From contig URDJ01000025.1 of NCBI GenBank assembly GCA_900546615.1, forward strand, positions 1 to 43,914: a stretch of 43,914 bases of DNA, given 5' to 3'. Shown one piece after another: positions 24,501-33,232 of the stretch. This stretch comes from an uncultured Eubacteriales bacterium. GTDB taxonomy: Bacteria > Bacillota > Clostridia > Oscillospirales > Oscillospiraceae. A program made the position numbers and the translations under genes. The notes beneath the pieces were generated by a model that worked only from the letters and a program-made list of their open reading frames with translations, was not told the DNA's origin and searched no databases. Position 1 is the first letter of the stretch, and each line of letters begins with the position of its first letter.

Positions 24501-25727
24501 GTGAAGAAGCTGCTGGCGGCAATATTGCTCTGCGCGGCGCTGGGAGCGACGCTGAGCGGCTGCGCCTCGGTCTTCGACAAGGAGTATCTCTCGGTCACGA
24601 CCTTCCCGGAGAGCACGACGAGCCCCGCTGCGGACGGGGCCACGGCCGTGCGGAGCTACCTGGACCTCAAGCTGGCAATAAACAGCCTCGTCACCGCCCA
24701 TTCGGAGAGCGGGACGCTGGATTTCAGCAACTACAACAGCGCTTCCATCAGCGACGACCTGGCAGCAGCGACGAAGGAGGTCAGCACGGAGACGGCGCTG
24801 GGCGCATATGCGGTGGACTACATCTCCTATGACCTGGACAGGATAGCCGGCTATTACGAGGCGGAGGTCTATGTCTACTACCGCCGCACGGCGGAGGAGG
24901 TGGAGGCCATCGTGAGCGAGAGCACGGTGTCGGGCCTGCGCGAGGCGATAAAGGCCGCGCTGGAGGGGCTGGAGACGGAGCTTGTGGTCATGGTCAGCGC
25001 CTCGGGCGCGAGCGAGGACGAGGTCGCGGGCTACGTGACGGAGGCATATTATGCCAGCCCGCTCTCCTGCGTGGTGAGGCCGAGGACTGAGGTCGTGATG
25101 TACTCGGGCGGCGGCCTGCAGCGGATATATGAGATAGGGCTGGACTACGGCTTTGAGACGGCGGCGCTGGAGGAGATGAAGCCCGCGCTGGAGTCGGAGC
25201 TTGCGGAGCTGACCGCGAGGGTGAGCTCGCAGAGCAAGCCTCACCGCGCGCTCCAGGCGGCGACGGTGCTGACGGAGCAGTGCGCGCACGACGAGTCGGC
25301 GGGCTCGTCCATCTGGGCGGCGATACACGGCGGAGCGGCGAACAGCGAGGGCATGGCGGTGGCCTACAAGGCGCTGTGCGACGCGCTGGGGCTCGACTGC
25401 GTGGTGGTGACGGGCAGGCTGGACAGGGCGGAGCACTACTGGAACATCCTCACGCTGGAGGGCGCGAGCTACCACGTGGACGTGAGCATGGCGCGCGAGC
25501 AGGGCTTTACGGGCACCTTCCTCATAAGCGATGCGCAGATGTGGGGCCGCTACTGGTGGGACAATGAGGACTATCCCCAGTGCGAGGGCAGCCTCAGCTA
25601 TGCCGCGCTCGTGGAGGAGCCCAAACCCGAGGAGACGCCGGGCACGAGCCCCAGCCCCGAGATCACCGACAGCCCGGATACGACGCCCGCGCCGGAAGCA
25701 TCGCCGGAAATTACAGAAAGCTCTTGA
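24501..25727 (+). CDS. Lipoprotein with degenerate transglutaminase-like domain
   Basis: A 408-residue lipoprotein. The signal sequence ends in the lipobox LSGC (lipidated Cys21). After a long helical region, residues ~270-340 match the transglutaminase-like fold: SEGMAVAYKALCDALGLDCV, then HYWNILTLEG and YHVDVSMA. The expected catalytic cysteine is serine here, whereas the histidine and aspartate remain. A proline/threonine/serine tail rich in SPEI and TPAPE repeats follows. Start GTG 24501 has AAGGAGG seven bases upstream. It is the last gene of the topoisomerase operon; its stop overlaps the tRNA promoter. Possibly a noncatalytic cell-envelope protein. Confidence 0.78.
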   Translation: MKKLLAAILLCAALGATLSGCASVFDKEYLSVTTFPESTTSPAADGATAVRSYLDLKLAINSLVTAHSESGTLDFSNYNSASISDDLAAATKEVSTETALGAYAVDYISYDLDRIAGYYEAEVYVYYRRTAEEVEAIVSESTVSGLREAIKAALEGLETELVVMVSASGASEDEVAGYVTEAYYASPLSCVVRPRTEVVMYSGGGLQRIYEIGLDYGFETAALEEMKPALESELAELTARVSSQSKPHRALQAATVLTEQCAHDESAGSSIWAAIHGGAANSEGMAVAYKALCDALGLDCVVVTGRLDRAEHYWNILTLEGASYHVDVSMAREQGFTGTFLISDAQMWGRYWWDNEDYPQCEGSLSYAALVEEPKPEETPGTSPSPEITDSPDTTPAPEASPEITESS

Positions 25728-25751
25728 CAAATTTATAAAACGTGCTAGAAT
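25724..25751 (+). promoter_or_regulatory. Promoter of the tRNA-Gly region
   Basis: TTGACA (25724-25729) overlaps the lipoprotein stop codon; TAGAAT (25746-25751) follows after 16 bases. An eight-base inverted repeat AAAACGTG (25737-25744) / CACGTTTT (25756-25763) encloses the -10 box and start site, unusual for a tRNA promoter and possibly an operator. Confidence 0.75.
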
Positions 25752-25763
25752 AACACACGTTTT

Positions 25764-25836
25764 GCGGGCATAGCTCATCCGGTAGAGCGCCACCTTGGCA
25801 AGGAGGCGCCTGACCAGATGAGGATGCCCAAGATGT
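25764..25836 (+). pseudogene. tRNA-Gly 5' half followed by its degenerate inverted copy
   Basis: The first 34 bases (25764-25797) are identical to the 5' half of the intact tRNA-Gly 73 bases downstream. The following 32 bases are not a tRNA 3' half but an imperfect reverse complement of the 5' half: GGGCAT pairs with ATGCCC (25824-25829), CTCATC with GATGAG (25817-25822), GCGCC with GGCGC (25805-25809) and CC with GG at the loop TTGGCAA. The product is a long hairpin, with no T arm or CCA end. It would be transcribed ahead of the tRNA from the same promoter. Confidence 0.7.
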
Positions 25837-25912
25837 GCGGGCATAGCTCATCCGGTAGAGCGCCACCTTGCCAAGGTGGAGGTAGCGAGTTCGAGCCTCG
25901 TTGCCCGCTCCA
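25837..25912 (+). tRNA. tRNA-Gly (anticodon GCC)
   Basis: A full cloverleaf is visible: acceptor GCGGGCA/TGCCCGC, D arm GCTC/GAGC, anticodon arm CCACC-TTGCCAA-GGTGG with anticodon GCC, five-base variable loop, T arm GCGAG-TTCGAGC-CTCGT, discriminator T and encoded CCA (25910-25912). It reads GGC and GGU glycine codons. Confidence 0.93.
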
Positions 25913-25974
25913 GGCCATCTCAGGGGTGCTGAATAATACATACCTGAGATGGCCAATAGACTGTATTATTTAGC
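25913..25974 (+). promoter_or_regulatory. Two interleaved stems after the tRNA (possible attenuator or pseudoknot)
   Basis: Stem A is a perfect 12-base repeat, GGCCATCTCAGG (25913-25924) with CCTGAGATGGCC (25943-25954). Stem B is AATAATACA (25932-25940) with TGTATTATT (25962-25970). The 5' arm of B lies inside the loop of A, so the stems either form a pseudoknot or exclude each other. A terminator follows at once, before the FAD protein gene. Confidence 0.5.
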
Positions 25975-25996
25975 ACGCTTAGGCGTGCTGTTTTTG
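25972..25996 (+). terminator. Terminator before the FAD protein gene
   Basis: The seven-base stem AGCACGC/GCGTGCT with a TTAG loop is followed by GTTTTTG. It ends the tRNA transcript and lies about 20 bases before the start of the COG2509 gene. Confidence 0.7.
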
Positions 25997-26014
25997 TGTT
26001 TGGAGGTTATTTTG

Positions 26015-27409
26015 ATGAATGCAGATGTCGTGATAGTTGGAGCGGGACCTGCGGGTATCTTTACGGCGTTGGAGATGCTCAGGAAGGGGAGCAGGAAGAA
26101 GATAGTAATGGTCGAGAAGGGACGCGCACTGGAGAAGCGCAGCTGTCCGAAGGCCAAAACTGGCGTCTGCATGAACTGCCGGCCGAGCTGCCACATCACC
26201 ACGGGCTTCTCCGGCGCGGGCGCGTTCTCGGACGGCAAGCTGTCGCTGGCCTGTGAGGTCGGCGGCGACCTGCCCACGCTCATAGGCGAGCGTCTTGCGC
26301 AGGAGACGATAGATTACGCGGACAAGATCTACCTCGAGTTCGGTGCGGACGAGCACATCGAGGGCATTGGAAACGATGAGAAGGTCAGAAGGATACGCGC
26401 ACGGGCCATCAAGGCAGGCCTCAAGCTCGTGGATTGCCCCATCAGGCATATGGGCACCGAGAAAGCGCACGACGTCTACCTCGGTATAGAGCATTACCTG
26501 ATGGACAACGGGGTCGAGATGTACTTTGATACCGAGTGCCGTGACCTCATCATGGAGGGCGACGTCTGCCGCGGCGTCTACCTCTCGGACGGAAAAAAGG
26601 AGTTTGAGATAAGGGCCGAGCACACCGTCGTGGCCACTGGCAGAAGGGGAGCCGACTGGCTCGAGAAGATCTGCTCCGAGCACGGGGTGGAGCACCAGCC
26701 GAGCACGGTGGACATCGGCGTCAGGGTCGAGGTGCGCAACGAGATTATGGAGGAGATAAACGACGTCCTCTATGAGTCAAAGCTCATTGGTTACCCGGCG
26801 CCATTCAAGAATAAGGTGCGTACCTTCTGCCAGAATCCCGGCGGCGTGGTGAGCCAGGAGAATTACGACAACGACCTCGCGGTGGTAAACGGCCACGCTT
26901 TCAAGGGAGCGGAGCTCAAGAGCCCAAACACAAATGTGGCTATCCTGTGCTCGCATAATTTCTCTGTGCCATTCAATCAGCCCATTGCCTACGCGCAGAA
27001 GGTGGGCGAGCTGACGAACATGCTGGCGAACGGGCATATCCTCGTGCAGAGGTTTGGTGATATTCTGGATGGAAAGCGGACTTGGGAGAAGGAGCTGGCA
27101 TATTCGAACGTCCGCCCCACACTGGTGGACGCTGTGGCGGGAGATATCACCGCGGCGATGCCGTACAGGGCGATGATCAATATAATCAACTTTATCAAGT
27201 CGATGGACGAGGTCGTGCCGGGCTTTGCGTCGTATGAGACGCTGCTGTATTCGCCGGAGCTGAAGTTCTACTCGAACAAGGTGAAGATGGACACGAGCTT
27301 CAACACGAACGTTCCCGGCCTCCACGCGCTGGGTGACAGCTCCGGTTGGACGCGAGGTCTCATGATGGCCTCCGCCATGGGCGTCCTCATGGGCCGCGAG
27401 CTGGCATAA
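26015..27409 (+). CDS. FAD-dependent dehydrogenase-like protein (COG2509 type)
   Basis: A 464-residue protein with an N-terminal FAD-binding Rossmann motif (VVIVGAGPAGIFTALEML). The family's cysteine stretch CMNCRPSCH with TTGFSGAGAFSDGKLSL is at ~50-80, and the C-terminal GDSSGWTRGLMMASAMG closes the FAD site. It matches the widespread COG2509 flavoproteins, whose reaction is not established. Start at 26015 selected with GGAGG eight bases upstream; the frame extends upstream through the terminator but has no site. It stands alone after the tRNA transcription unit, and its expression may depend on read-through of the structured leader. Confidence 0.85.
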   Translation: MNADVVIVGAGPAGIFTALEMLRKGSRKKIVMVEKGRALEKRSCPKAKTGVCMNCRPSCHITTGFSGAGAFSDGKLSLACEVGGDLPTLIGERLAQETIDYADKIYLEFGADEHIEGIGNDEKVRRIRARAIKAGLKLVDCPIRHMGTEKAHDVYLGIEHYLMDNGVEMYFDTECRDLIMEGDVCRGVYLSDGKKEFEIRAEHTVVATGRRGADWLEKICSEHGVEHQPSTVDIGVRVEVRNEIMEEINDVLYESKLIGYPAPFKNKVRTFCQNPGGVVSQENYDNDLAVVNGHAFKGAELKSPNTNVAILCSHNFSVPFNQPIAYAQKVGELTNMLANGHILVQRFGDILDGKRTWEKELAYSNVRPTLVDAVAGDITAAMPYRAMINIINFIKSMDEVVPGFASYETLLYSPELKFYSNKVKMDTSFNTNVPGLHALGDSSGWTRGLMMASAMGVLMGRELA

Positions 27410-27501
27410 TAAGTTAATAAAATGAAGACCGCCCCGCTAAAGCTACGGACTGATAACGAAGTATTGAGCAAAACAGTTTATCAGGCGTAGCAAAGGCAAA
27501 T

Positions 27502-27542
27502 AAAATCACCGAGAGAAGCAAAAAGCATTTCTCGGTGATTTT
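27502..27542 (+). terminator. Terminator after the FAD protein gene
   Basis: AAAATCACCGAGA (27502-27514) pairs with TCTCGGTGATTTT (27530-27542), flanked by AT-rich sequence. It lies about 90 bases after the stop and marks the change to lower-GC sequence. Confidence 0.8.
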
Positions 27543-27727
27543 ATTATATGGGGAGTTGGAACGGTAACTTTTCAGATTTATGAAATGAAAAATGCCAAAA
27601 TTCGCTGGCCGGATTCCTTGCAAAAAGTCCTTAAATCCTTTGTTTCTCTTATACAATCCTATTACTTTCCGAGAAAAATCAAGAATACCAAGCGAAAATC
27701 ATTTGGCACTCTTCCTTCTCCGCACAT
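27543..27727. other. Low-GC intergenic stretch at the edge of accessory region 2
   Basis: No credible gene is visible between the terminator and the promoter at 27728. GC content drops here relative to the preceding chromosomal genes. The left boundary of the second accessory region probably lies in or near this stretch. Confidence 0.4.
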
Positions 27728-27756
27728 TTGATTATTTCTGTGTTCTCCGTTACTAT
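27728..27756 (+). promoter_or_regulatory. Promoter of the small transposon-gene pair
   Basis: TTGATT (27728-27733) and TACTAT (27751-27756) are 17 bases apart, about 23 bases before a strong AAAGGAGG site. Confidence 0.65.
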
Positions 27757-27785
27757 AAGAGCAGAAATCAAAGGAGGTCTAACTG

Positions 27786-27968
27786 ATGAAGCAAAAGTAT
27801 TACCTTGCGCTTACAAAGGAGGAATGGCGGCTTATGCTTGAGTGCTTAAACAAGCTCCGCAACCGGCTTATATCGGAGGACAGATACACCGATACCGTGG
27901 ATGAGGTGCTTGTTAAAGTGGCAAACGCTAAAATCAAAAAAATCAAGGTTAAAGAACGGAGGGCTTGA
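27786..27968 (+). CDS. Small transposon-associated protein
   Basis: A 60-residue basic protein (MKQKYYLALTKEEWRLMLEC, then LNKLRNRLISEDRYTDTVDE) with AAAGGAGG upstream. Short proteins of this type precede tnpV in clostridial transposons and integrative elements. It overlaps the ribosome site of the next gene, so the pair is co-translated. Function unknown; a regulatory or DNA-binding role is possible but not shown. Confidence 0.65.
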   Translation: MKQKYYLALTKEEWRLMLECLNKLRNRLISEDRYTDTVDEVLVKVANAKIKKIKVKERRA

Positions 27969-27970
27969 AT

Positions 27971-28354
27971 ATGGAAAAGTACATTACAGATGAACGCACA
28001 GGGCTGAAATATGAGTTGGTAGGTGATTATTACCTCCTCGCCGGAGATAATGAGCCGGAGGAAGAACAGAAGCCAATCGGGATGTGGGGACAGCGACATC
28101 TTCGCTATCTGAAAAATCACCGCAAAGTACACTATGCCAATCTGCTAACAAGCGGTAAGCTGAACAACTATCTTTCGGATATTGATAGGCAGGCAGAGGA
28201 AATGTTTGAACGGCTTACAAAGCAGATGGCAGCATCAGAGGATATCACAGAACAGATGAAGGCTATTGATCAGACAGAATGGGTAAGAAAAATGAACAAC
28301 ATAAGAAATCGAGTTACAGAAATCGTAAACAATGATCTCACATACGCGTATTGA
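27971..28354 (+). CDS. tnpV: TnpV-family transposon protein
   Basis: A 127-residue protein with the clear TnpV core: LKYELVGDYYLLAG, then KPIGMWGQRHLRYLKNH, YANLLTSGKLNNYLSDID and WVRKMNNIRNRVTEIVN. TnpV is carried by Tn4451-like and related clostridial transposons; its role is not established. Start at ATG 27971 chosen for CGGAGG eight bases upstream. Normally it accompanies a serine recombinase, which is missing here next to it; a recombinase C terminus turns up fused to the relaxase at the other end of the region. Confidence 0.85.
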   Translation: MEKYITDERTGLKYELVGDYYLLAGDNEPEEEQKPIGMWGQRHLRYLKNHRKVHYANLLTSGKLNNYLSDIDRQAEEMFERLTKQMAASEDITEQMKAIDQTEWVRKMNNIRNRVTEIVNNDLTYAY

Positions 28355-28356
28355 AG

Positions 28357-28397
28357 GCAACCCGCAACGATCGGTCGATCCGTTGCGGGTTGCTTTT
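28357..28397. terminator. Terminator between tnpV and the P-type ATPase
   Basis: A perfect 13-base stem GCAACCCGCAACG/CGTTGCGGGTTGC is followed by TTTTG on the plus strand. It lies between convergent genes. Confidence 0.8.
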
Positions 28398-28428
28398 GTA
28401 AAAAGGTTAAAGATAGTTTTGAATCTCC

Positions 28429-31098
28429 TTAGATCGCTTGACCTGCGTGTCTTCTCTGTATGAACTTAACAACCTCCACAATGGGAATCACCAAAAAGGC
28501 CAAGCCGAGGGCGATCCCGTATTCCGTCCAGCCGACCGGGGTGAAGACGAAAGCATTAGCCAAAAACGGGATCTCGAGCAAAGCGGTCGTCAGGATCAGC
28601 GAGCCGATCATGGCGCCCCACAAAACCTTGTTCTGCCCCCGCAGGCTGAAAACGGATTTTCTTTGCGAACGGAGGTTGAAGGAATGGAATATCTCGCACA
28701 TGGACATAGTCAGAAACGCCATTGTCATCCCATGCCGGGACGAGCCTACGGGCAGCGAGAAGACCCCGCTTTCAAAGAAATGGCCGATGAGATAGGAGAT
28801 GATTGTTAACGCGCTGACCAAAATCCCCTGATAGAGAATATCCACAAGCAAACTGCTGGAGAAAAATCCCTCTTTGGCGCTCCGGGGTGGGCGGCGCATA
28901 CTGTTCGCCTCGGCTTTTTCCATCCCGAGCGCCAGCGCGGGGAAGCAATCCGTGATCAAATTGATAAACAGAAGATGCACAGGATTCAACAGGGTAAAGC
29001 CCAGCATTGCTGCGGCGAAAACGCCCAAAACCTCGCTCATATTGGAAGCGAGCAGAAACTGGATGGCCTTTCGAATATTCTCATAGATGCGGCGGCCTTC
29101 CTTGACGGCGAGGACGATCGTGGCAAAATTATCGTCCGCCAAAACCATATCGGCAACATTCTTTGTGACGTCGGTTCCCGTAATTCCTATTCCGATTCCG
29201 ATATCGGCGGATTTTATGGAGGGCGCATCGTTGACACCGTCGCCCGTCATGGCGGTCACGGCGCCGAGGGATTTCCATGCGTTTACGATCCGGGTTTTAT
29301 GCTCGGGCTGCACTCGGGCGTAAACGCTCGTTTCCTGTACCTTTTGCAAAAGCTGCTCGTCGGAAAGCGAGTCCAGCTCAGTGCCGGTGATTGCCTGGGA
29401 GGCATCTGCAAGGATTCCCAATTCCTTGGCGATGGCGACGGCGGTATCTTTATGGTCGCCTGTGATCATCACGGCGCGGATCCCTGCCTGGCGGCATTCT
29501 TCGATGGCGGCCTTGACTTCCGGGCGCACCGGGTCGATCATCCCTGTAAGGCTGAGGAAGGTGAGCTTTTGCTCCAGAACCTCCGGGGTGTTTTCCGCCG
29601 GTTTTTCTTCTCAGTCCCGCCGGGCGACAGCCAAAACGCGCAGTGCCCGGTCGGCCATGTTTTTATTAGCTGTTAAGAGCTCCTGCCGTTTTTCATCGGT
29701 CATGGGAAGGACTTTCCCGTTTTCCAGATAGCCTGCGCAGCGGGCGATCACGACGTCGGGCGCACCTTTGGTATACTGCACGAATCCTTTCTCGGCGCGG
29801 TGGATGGTGGACATCATTTTCCGCCCGGAATCAAAGGGAGCCTCACCCACGCGCGGCTGCCGCGCTTCCAGCTCCTGCTTCTTCAAGCCGGCGTCACAGG
29901 CGAAATTCACCAAAGCGCATTCGGTGGGCTCGCCCTCGGCTTTGTTTTCGCTGTTCAGGAAAGCGTCGGAGCAAAGAGCCATGGCCGAGGCAACAAGGGC
30001 TTTCTCTCCGATATACTCCACGACCGTCATTTTATTTTGGGTGAGGGTGCCGGTTTTATCGGAGCAGATGACCTGGGTGCAGCCGAGCGTTTCCACGGCG
30101 GTCAGCCGGCGGATGATGGCATTTTCTTTTGCCATTTTCGTGACCCCGATCGAGAGGACAACGGTGACGACCGTTGCCAGACCCTCCGGGATGGCGGCGA
30201 CGGCCAGCGACACGGCCACCATAAAGGTTTTTAAGATGACTTCAAGGGCATGACCGCCTGCGGCCAGTTCGCCCCGCGCCATAAAAAGATTGAAGGCGAA
30301 GAGGAAGACACAGATTCCGAGCACCATTTTGGAGAGAAGCCCGCCGAGATCATCCAGCTTTTTCTGCAAGGGGGTTTGCTCCTCTTTTGCGGCGGAGATC
30401 ACGCCGGCGATCTTGCCCATTTCGGTGGCCATCCCGGTTGCGGTGATGACGGCTTTGCCGCGCCCGTAGACGACGGTGGAGCCCATATAGCACATATTTT
30501 TCCGGTCGCCGAGCGGGATATCCGTCTGCTCCTGCGGGGCTCCGAGCGCTTCCAGCACCTTATTGACCGGCACGGATTCGCCGGTAAGGGCGGCTTCCTC
30601 GATTTTCAGGGAGGCGCTTTCCAGGATCCGCCCGTCGGCCGGGACGGCGTCGCCGGCTTCCAGCAAAACGACATCGCCGGGGACAAGGTCGACAGACGGC
30701 AGAATGACCGGTTTCCCATCGCGCAGGACCTTACAGGTGGCGGCCGTCATGCTTTGCAGAGCCTCGATCGCCGCTTCGGCCTTTTACTCCTGGATCACGC
30801 CGAGGAGAGCGTTGAGCAGAACGACAACCAGAATGATGATCGTTTCCGCCCATTCGCTCTCCCCTGAGAGCATCCCGGTCAGAGCGCTGACGGCGGCGGC
30901 AGCCAGCAAAATCAGCAGCATCGGATCCTTGAGCTGGAGAAAAAAGCGTTTTAGAAAGCCCGGCTTTTCCGCTTTCTTTAATTAATTTATCCCGTATTTT
31001 TCCTGACGGGCATGCGCCTGCTGGGAGGTTAATCCCGTTGGGCCGGTTTGCAGCTCCCGCAGCGATTCTTCGGCGGATGATTTATAATAATCCGTCAT
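28429..31098 (-). pseudogene. Ca2+-type P-ATPase (PMCA/PacL-like) with three in-frame stops
   Basis: Read through, the frame encodes 889 residues, a normal length for type II cation P-ATPases. Motifs are intact: TGES in the actuator domain, IPEGL in M4, phosphorylation site ICSDKTGTLTQNK, TGDGVNDAP hinge and M6 NMSEVLGVF. Three codons are stops without any frameshift: TAA at 30982-30984 (codon 39, in YGIN-stop-LKK), TAA at 30784-30786 (codon 105, VIQE-stop-KAEAAIEAL, normally Ser) and TGA at 29611-29613 (codon 496, RRD-stop-EEKP, normally Trp). The protein would pump Ca2+ outward. The ATG overlaps the upstream gene stop by four bases (ATGA), with GAAGGAG upstream. A recent loss of function is the simplest reading. 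Confidence 0.85.
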
Positions 31099-32438
31099 TT
31101 CTGCGTCTCCTTCTCGATAGAGTGATCGATCCTTTTGATTTCTGCAAGTACGACTTGATGATCCTTGATCTCTTTTATCGTCACCGATATGTTATCAAGT
31201 TTAAGCTCTATATTTGTTTGCCCGTCATCCGGTATTCCCTTCAAGCGGTCAAATATGTACCCGGTAAAGGTGTTGATATATTCTGTGTCAAAAGTAACAC
31301 CTATCGCCCTCTCTATTTCGTCAAGCGCAGCATTGCCGCTGATTTCCCATGTGTTGCAATCTATTTGCTTGATTTGAGGTTCTGCCGTTTCCGAAATTGA
31401 AGGTTTTTCCTGAAGCGCCCCGACAAGTTTTTCAATCAGATCCTGTATTGTGACAACGCCTGTCAGACCACCGTATTCATCCAAAACAACAGCAAATGTA
31501 TTATGCGTCTGTTTCATATTTCGAAACAGGACATCAGCCTTCACTGTTTCCGGCACAAAGTACGCCGGTTCTAATGCCGAGCACATAATGTTATCCCGGC
31601 TTTTGTCCTTTTCTCTTAAATAAACCTTCGCATTCAGCACACCCACAACTCTGTCGGGAGAACCGTCACAAACGGGATATCGTGAAAAACTACTGCTGCA
31701 TATGACCTTCTCCCAAGTTTCATCGGTATCCTCCAACCAAAGCATTGTCAAATCAGTGCGATGTGTAAGGATCTCCCCGACCGACAGATCATCAAACTCG
31801 AATACATTCTGTATGAAAATCTGTTCATCTTTATCGATGGCGCCGGTTTCACCGCCTGTTTCGACCATCATGCGTATATCTTCTTCACAAATTTGTTCTT
31901 CCGTTTCGTTAGGATCGATACCAAGCATCCTTAGCACGGTATTTGTTGAAACGGACAAGAGCCACACGATCGGTTTAAACAAAACCGAGATCCCACTGAC
32001 AATACCGGACACCTTGAGGGCCAGCGCTTCGGATTTTTTCATGGCAATTCTCTTGGGAACCAATTCGCCGAAAATCAGTGTAAAGTAAGATAGGACAAGT
32101 GTAATAAAAATTACGGATAGGGTATCCAAGGTGTTTCTGGACAAAGTAGCCCCTAAGCCGACAAGCCAATCAACAAGCGGATCCGAAAAACCGTCAGCCG
32201 CAAATGCGCTGCCCAGAAAGCCTGACAGCGTAATGGCGATTTGAATCGTAGACAGAAATTTAGCGGGTTCTTTTAAGAGCTTTCTCAATCGCCTCGCTTT
32301 TTTGCTTCCACGCTCGGCAAGACGATTGATCTTCGATTCGTTTACAGACAATACGGCCAGCTCTGCACTGGCAAACACGGCATTTAATGCAATCAGAATA
32401 ATCTGTATCAGCAGTAAAGATACAATGGAATTGTTCAT
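31095..32438 (-). CDS. CNNM/CorC-type (hemolysin C-like) membrane protein
   Basis: This 447-residue protein has the full family layout. A DUF21/CNNM domain with about four membrane segments comes first (~1-190; IALNAVFASAELAVLSVNES, then IFGELVPKRIA). A pair of CBS domains (~205-330; RYPVCDGSPDRVVGVLNAK, FAVVLDEYGGLTGVVTIQDL) and a C-terminal CorC/HlyC domain follow. Relatives export or regulate Mg2+ (and Co2+) or, in related branches, Na+. AAGGGG precedes the ATG. It is coupled to the downstream P-ATPase by an ATGA overlap. In this operon a divalent-cation role fits best. Confidence 0.87.
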   Translation of the reverse strand: MNNSIVSLLLIQIILIALNAVFASAELAVLSVNESKINRLAERGSKKARRLRKLLKEPAKFLSTIQIAITLSGFLGSAFAADGFSDPLVDWLVGLGATLSRNTLDTLSVIFITLVLSYFTLIFGELVPKRIAMKKSEALALKVSGIVSGISVLFKPIVWLLSVSTNTVLRMLGIDPNETEEQICEEDIRMMVETGGETGAIDKDEQIFIQNVFEFDDLSVGEILTHRTDLTMLWLEDTDETWEKVICSSSFSRYPVCDGSPDRVVGVLNAKVYLREKDKSRDNIMCSALEPAYFVPETVKADVLFRNMKQTHNTFAVVLDEYGGLTGVVTIQDLIEKLVGALQEKPSISETAEPQIKQIDCNTWEISGNAALDEIERAIGVTFDTEYINTFTGYIFDRLKGIPDDGQTNIELKLDNISVTIKEIKDHQVVLAEIKRIDHSIEKETQK

Positions 32439-32594
32439 ATATAGATACCCCTTATTAATAGTTGGTGTTCGCTAACAGTGTTTACAAAACGCCTCTCACA
32501 CTATTCCAGGTATCTATTACGAATCATACGGAAATTATCTCGGTCAGGGTCCGGGTCTGAGTCCAAATTCATACTTGTTTTCTCCTTCGTCTTA
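32439..32594. other. 155-base gap in the ion-transport unit
   Basis: No gene or clear promoter is seen between the DUF47 and CNNM/CorC genes. A GGTCAGGGTCCGGGTCT tract at about 32543 is the only notable sequence. The gap may hold a processing site or weak internal promoter. Confidence 0.3.
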
Positions 32595-33215
32595 TTATGA
32601 ATTTTTAATGATAACCTGTTCGATCACATCAGCGGCGTGCTCACACAAGTCACAGCAATGTTCAAGACTTTCGTATATAGCCTTTGCTCCCAACAATGCT
32701 TTAACATCCGACGAGGAGCGGAACAGCCTGTATATGGCATCGGTATAAACATTGTCAGCCTCAATTTCTATATCATTGACCTTTACAAGCAAGGCTCTCA
32801 AAGAATCCGGTTTTTTAAAGTTCTTTAATTCGTCTGCTGCTTCCTGCAACGCCTTAACACACCTATTGACAATTCGGGAAAGCTCCGCCGTATTCTCAGG
32901 AATCGCATCAATGTGATACATATAAGCGTCCAGGATTACTTCATCGATAGCGTCTGTTATGTCGTCAATGATCTGGACCAGCCGAAGAATATCCTCCTGA
33001 TCTATAGGTGTTATAAATTCAACAGACAGCCTATTTAAGATATCGTGGTGAACAACATCCGCTTCGTGCTCAATCCGGTGCATTTGGCCTCGATAGGCAT
33101 TGATGCTCTCCGCATCATATTTGCATAAAATTTCCTCCAATAAATTGGAGGCCTTCACGCTGTAAGAAACCTGATGTTTGATCATTTCAAAATAATCGTT
33201 GCGTTTTTTCGCCAT
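32595..33215 (-). CDS. DUF47 (PhoU-like) Pit accessory protein
   Basis: A 206-residue all-helical protein with the DUF47/PhoU-like pattern. It has an early YFEMIKHQVSYSVKASNLL, acidic metal-binding motifs EHEADVVHHDIL and IDDITDAIDEVILDAYM, and the second repeat EIEADNVYTDAIYRL. DUF47 proteins are encoded beside Pit phosphate transporters and are thought to regulate them. Here it follows pit by 17 bases on the same strand, the usual pairing. Confidence 0.85.
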   Translation of the reverse strand: MAKKRNDYFEMIKHQVSYSVKASNLLEEILCKYDAESINAYRGQMHRIEHEADVVHHDILNRLSVEFITPIDQEDILRLVQIIDDITDAIDEVILDAYMYHIDAIPENTAELSRIVNRCVKALQEAADELKNFKKPDSLRALLVKVNDIEIEADNVYTDAIYRLFRSSSDVKALLGAKAIYESLEHCCDLCEHAADVIEQVIIKNS

Positions 33216-33232
33216 CTTTCATTCTCCTTTTC

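Noticed and set aside
25764..25836. A second functional tRNA (anticodon GGC by loop sequence)
   Set aside because: There is no T arm, the acceptor pairs only partly and no CCA follows; the 3' half is an inverted copy of the 5' half.
29611..29613. TGA in the P-ATPase as a selenocysteine or reassigned Trp codon
   Set aside because: Two TAA stops interrupt the same gene, no SECIS-like hairpin was evident, and the neighbouring genes have no internal stops.
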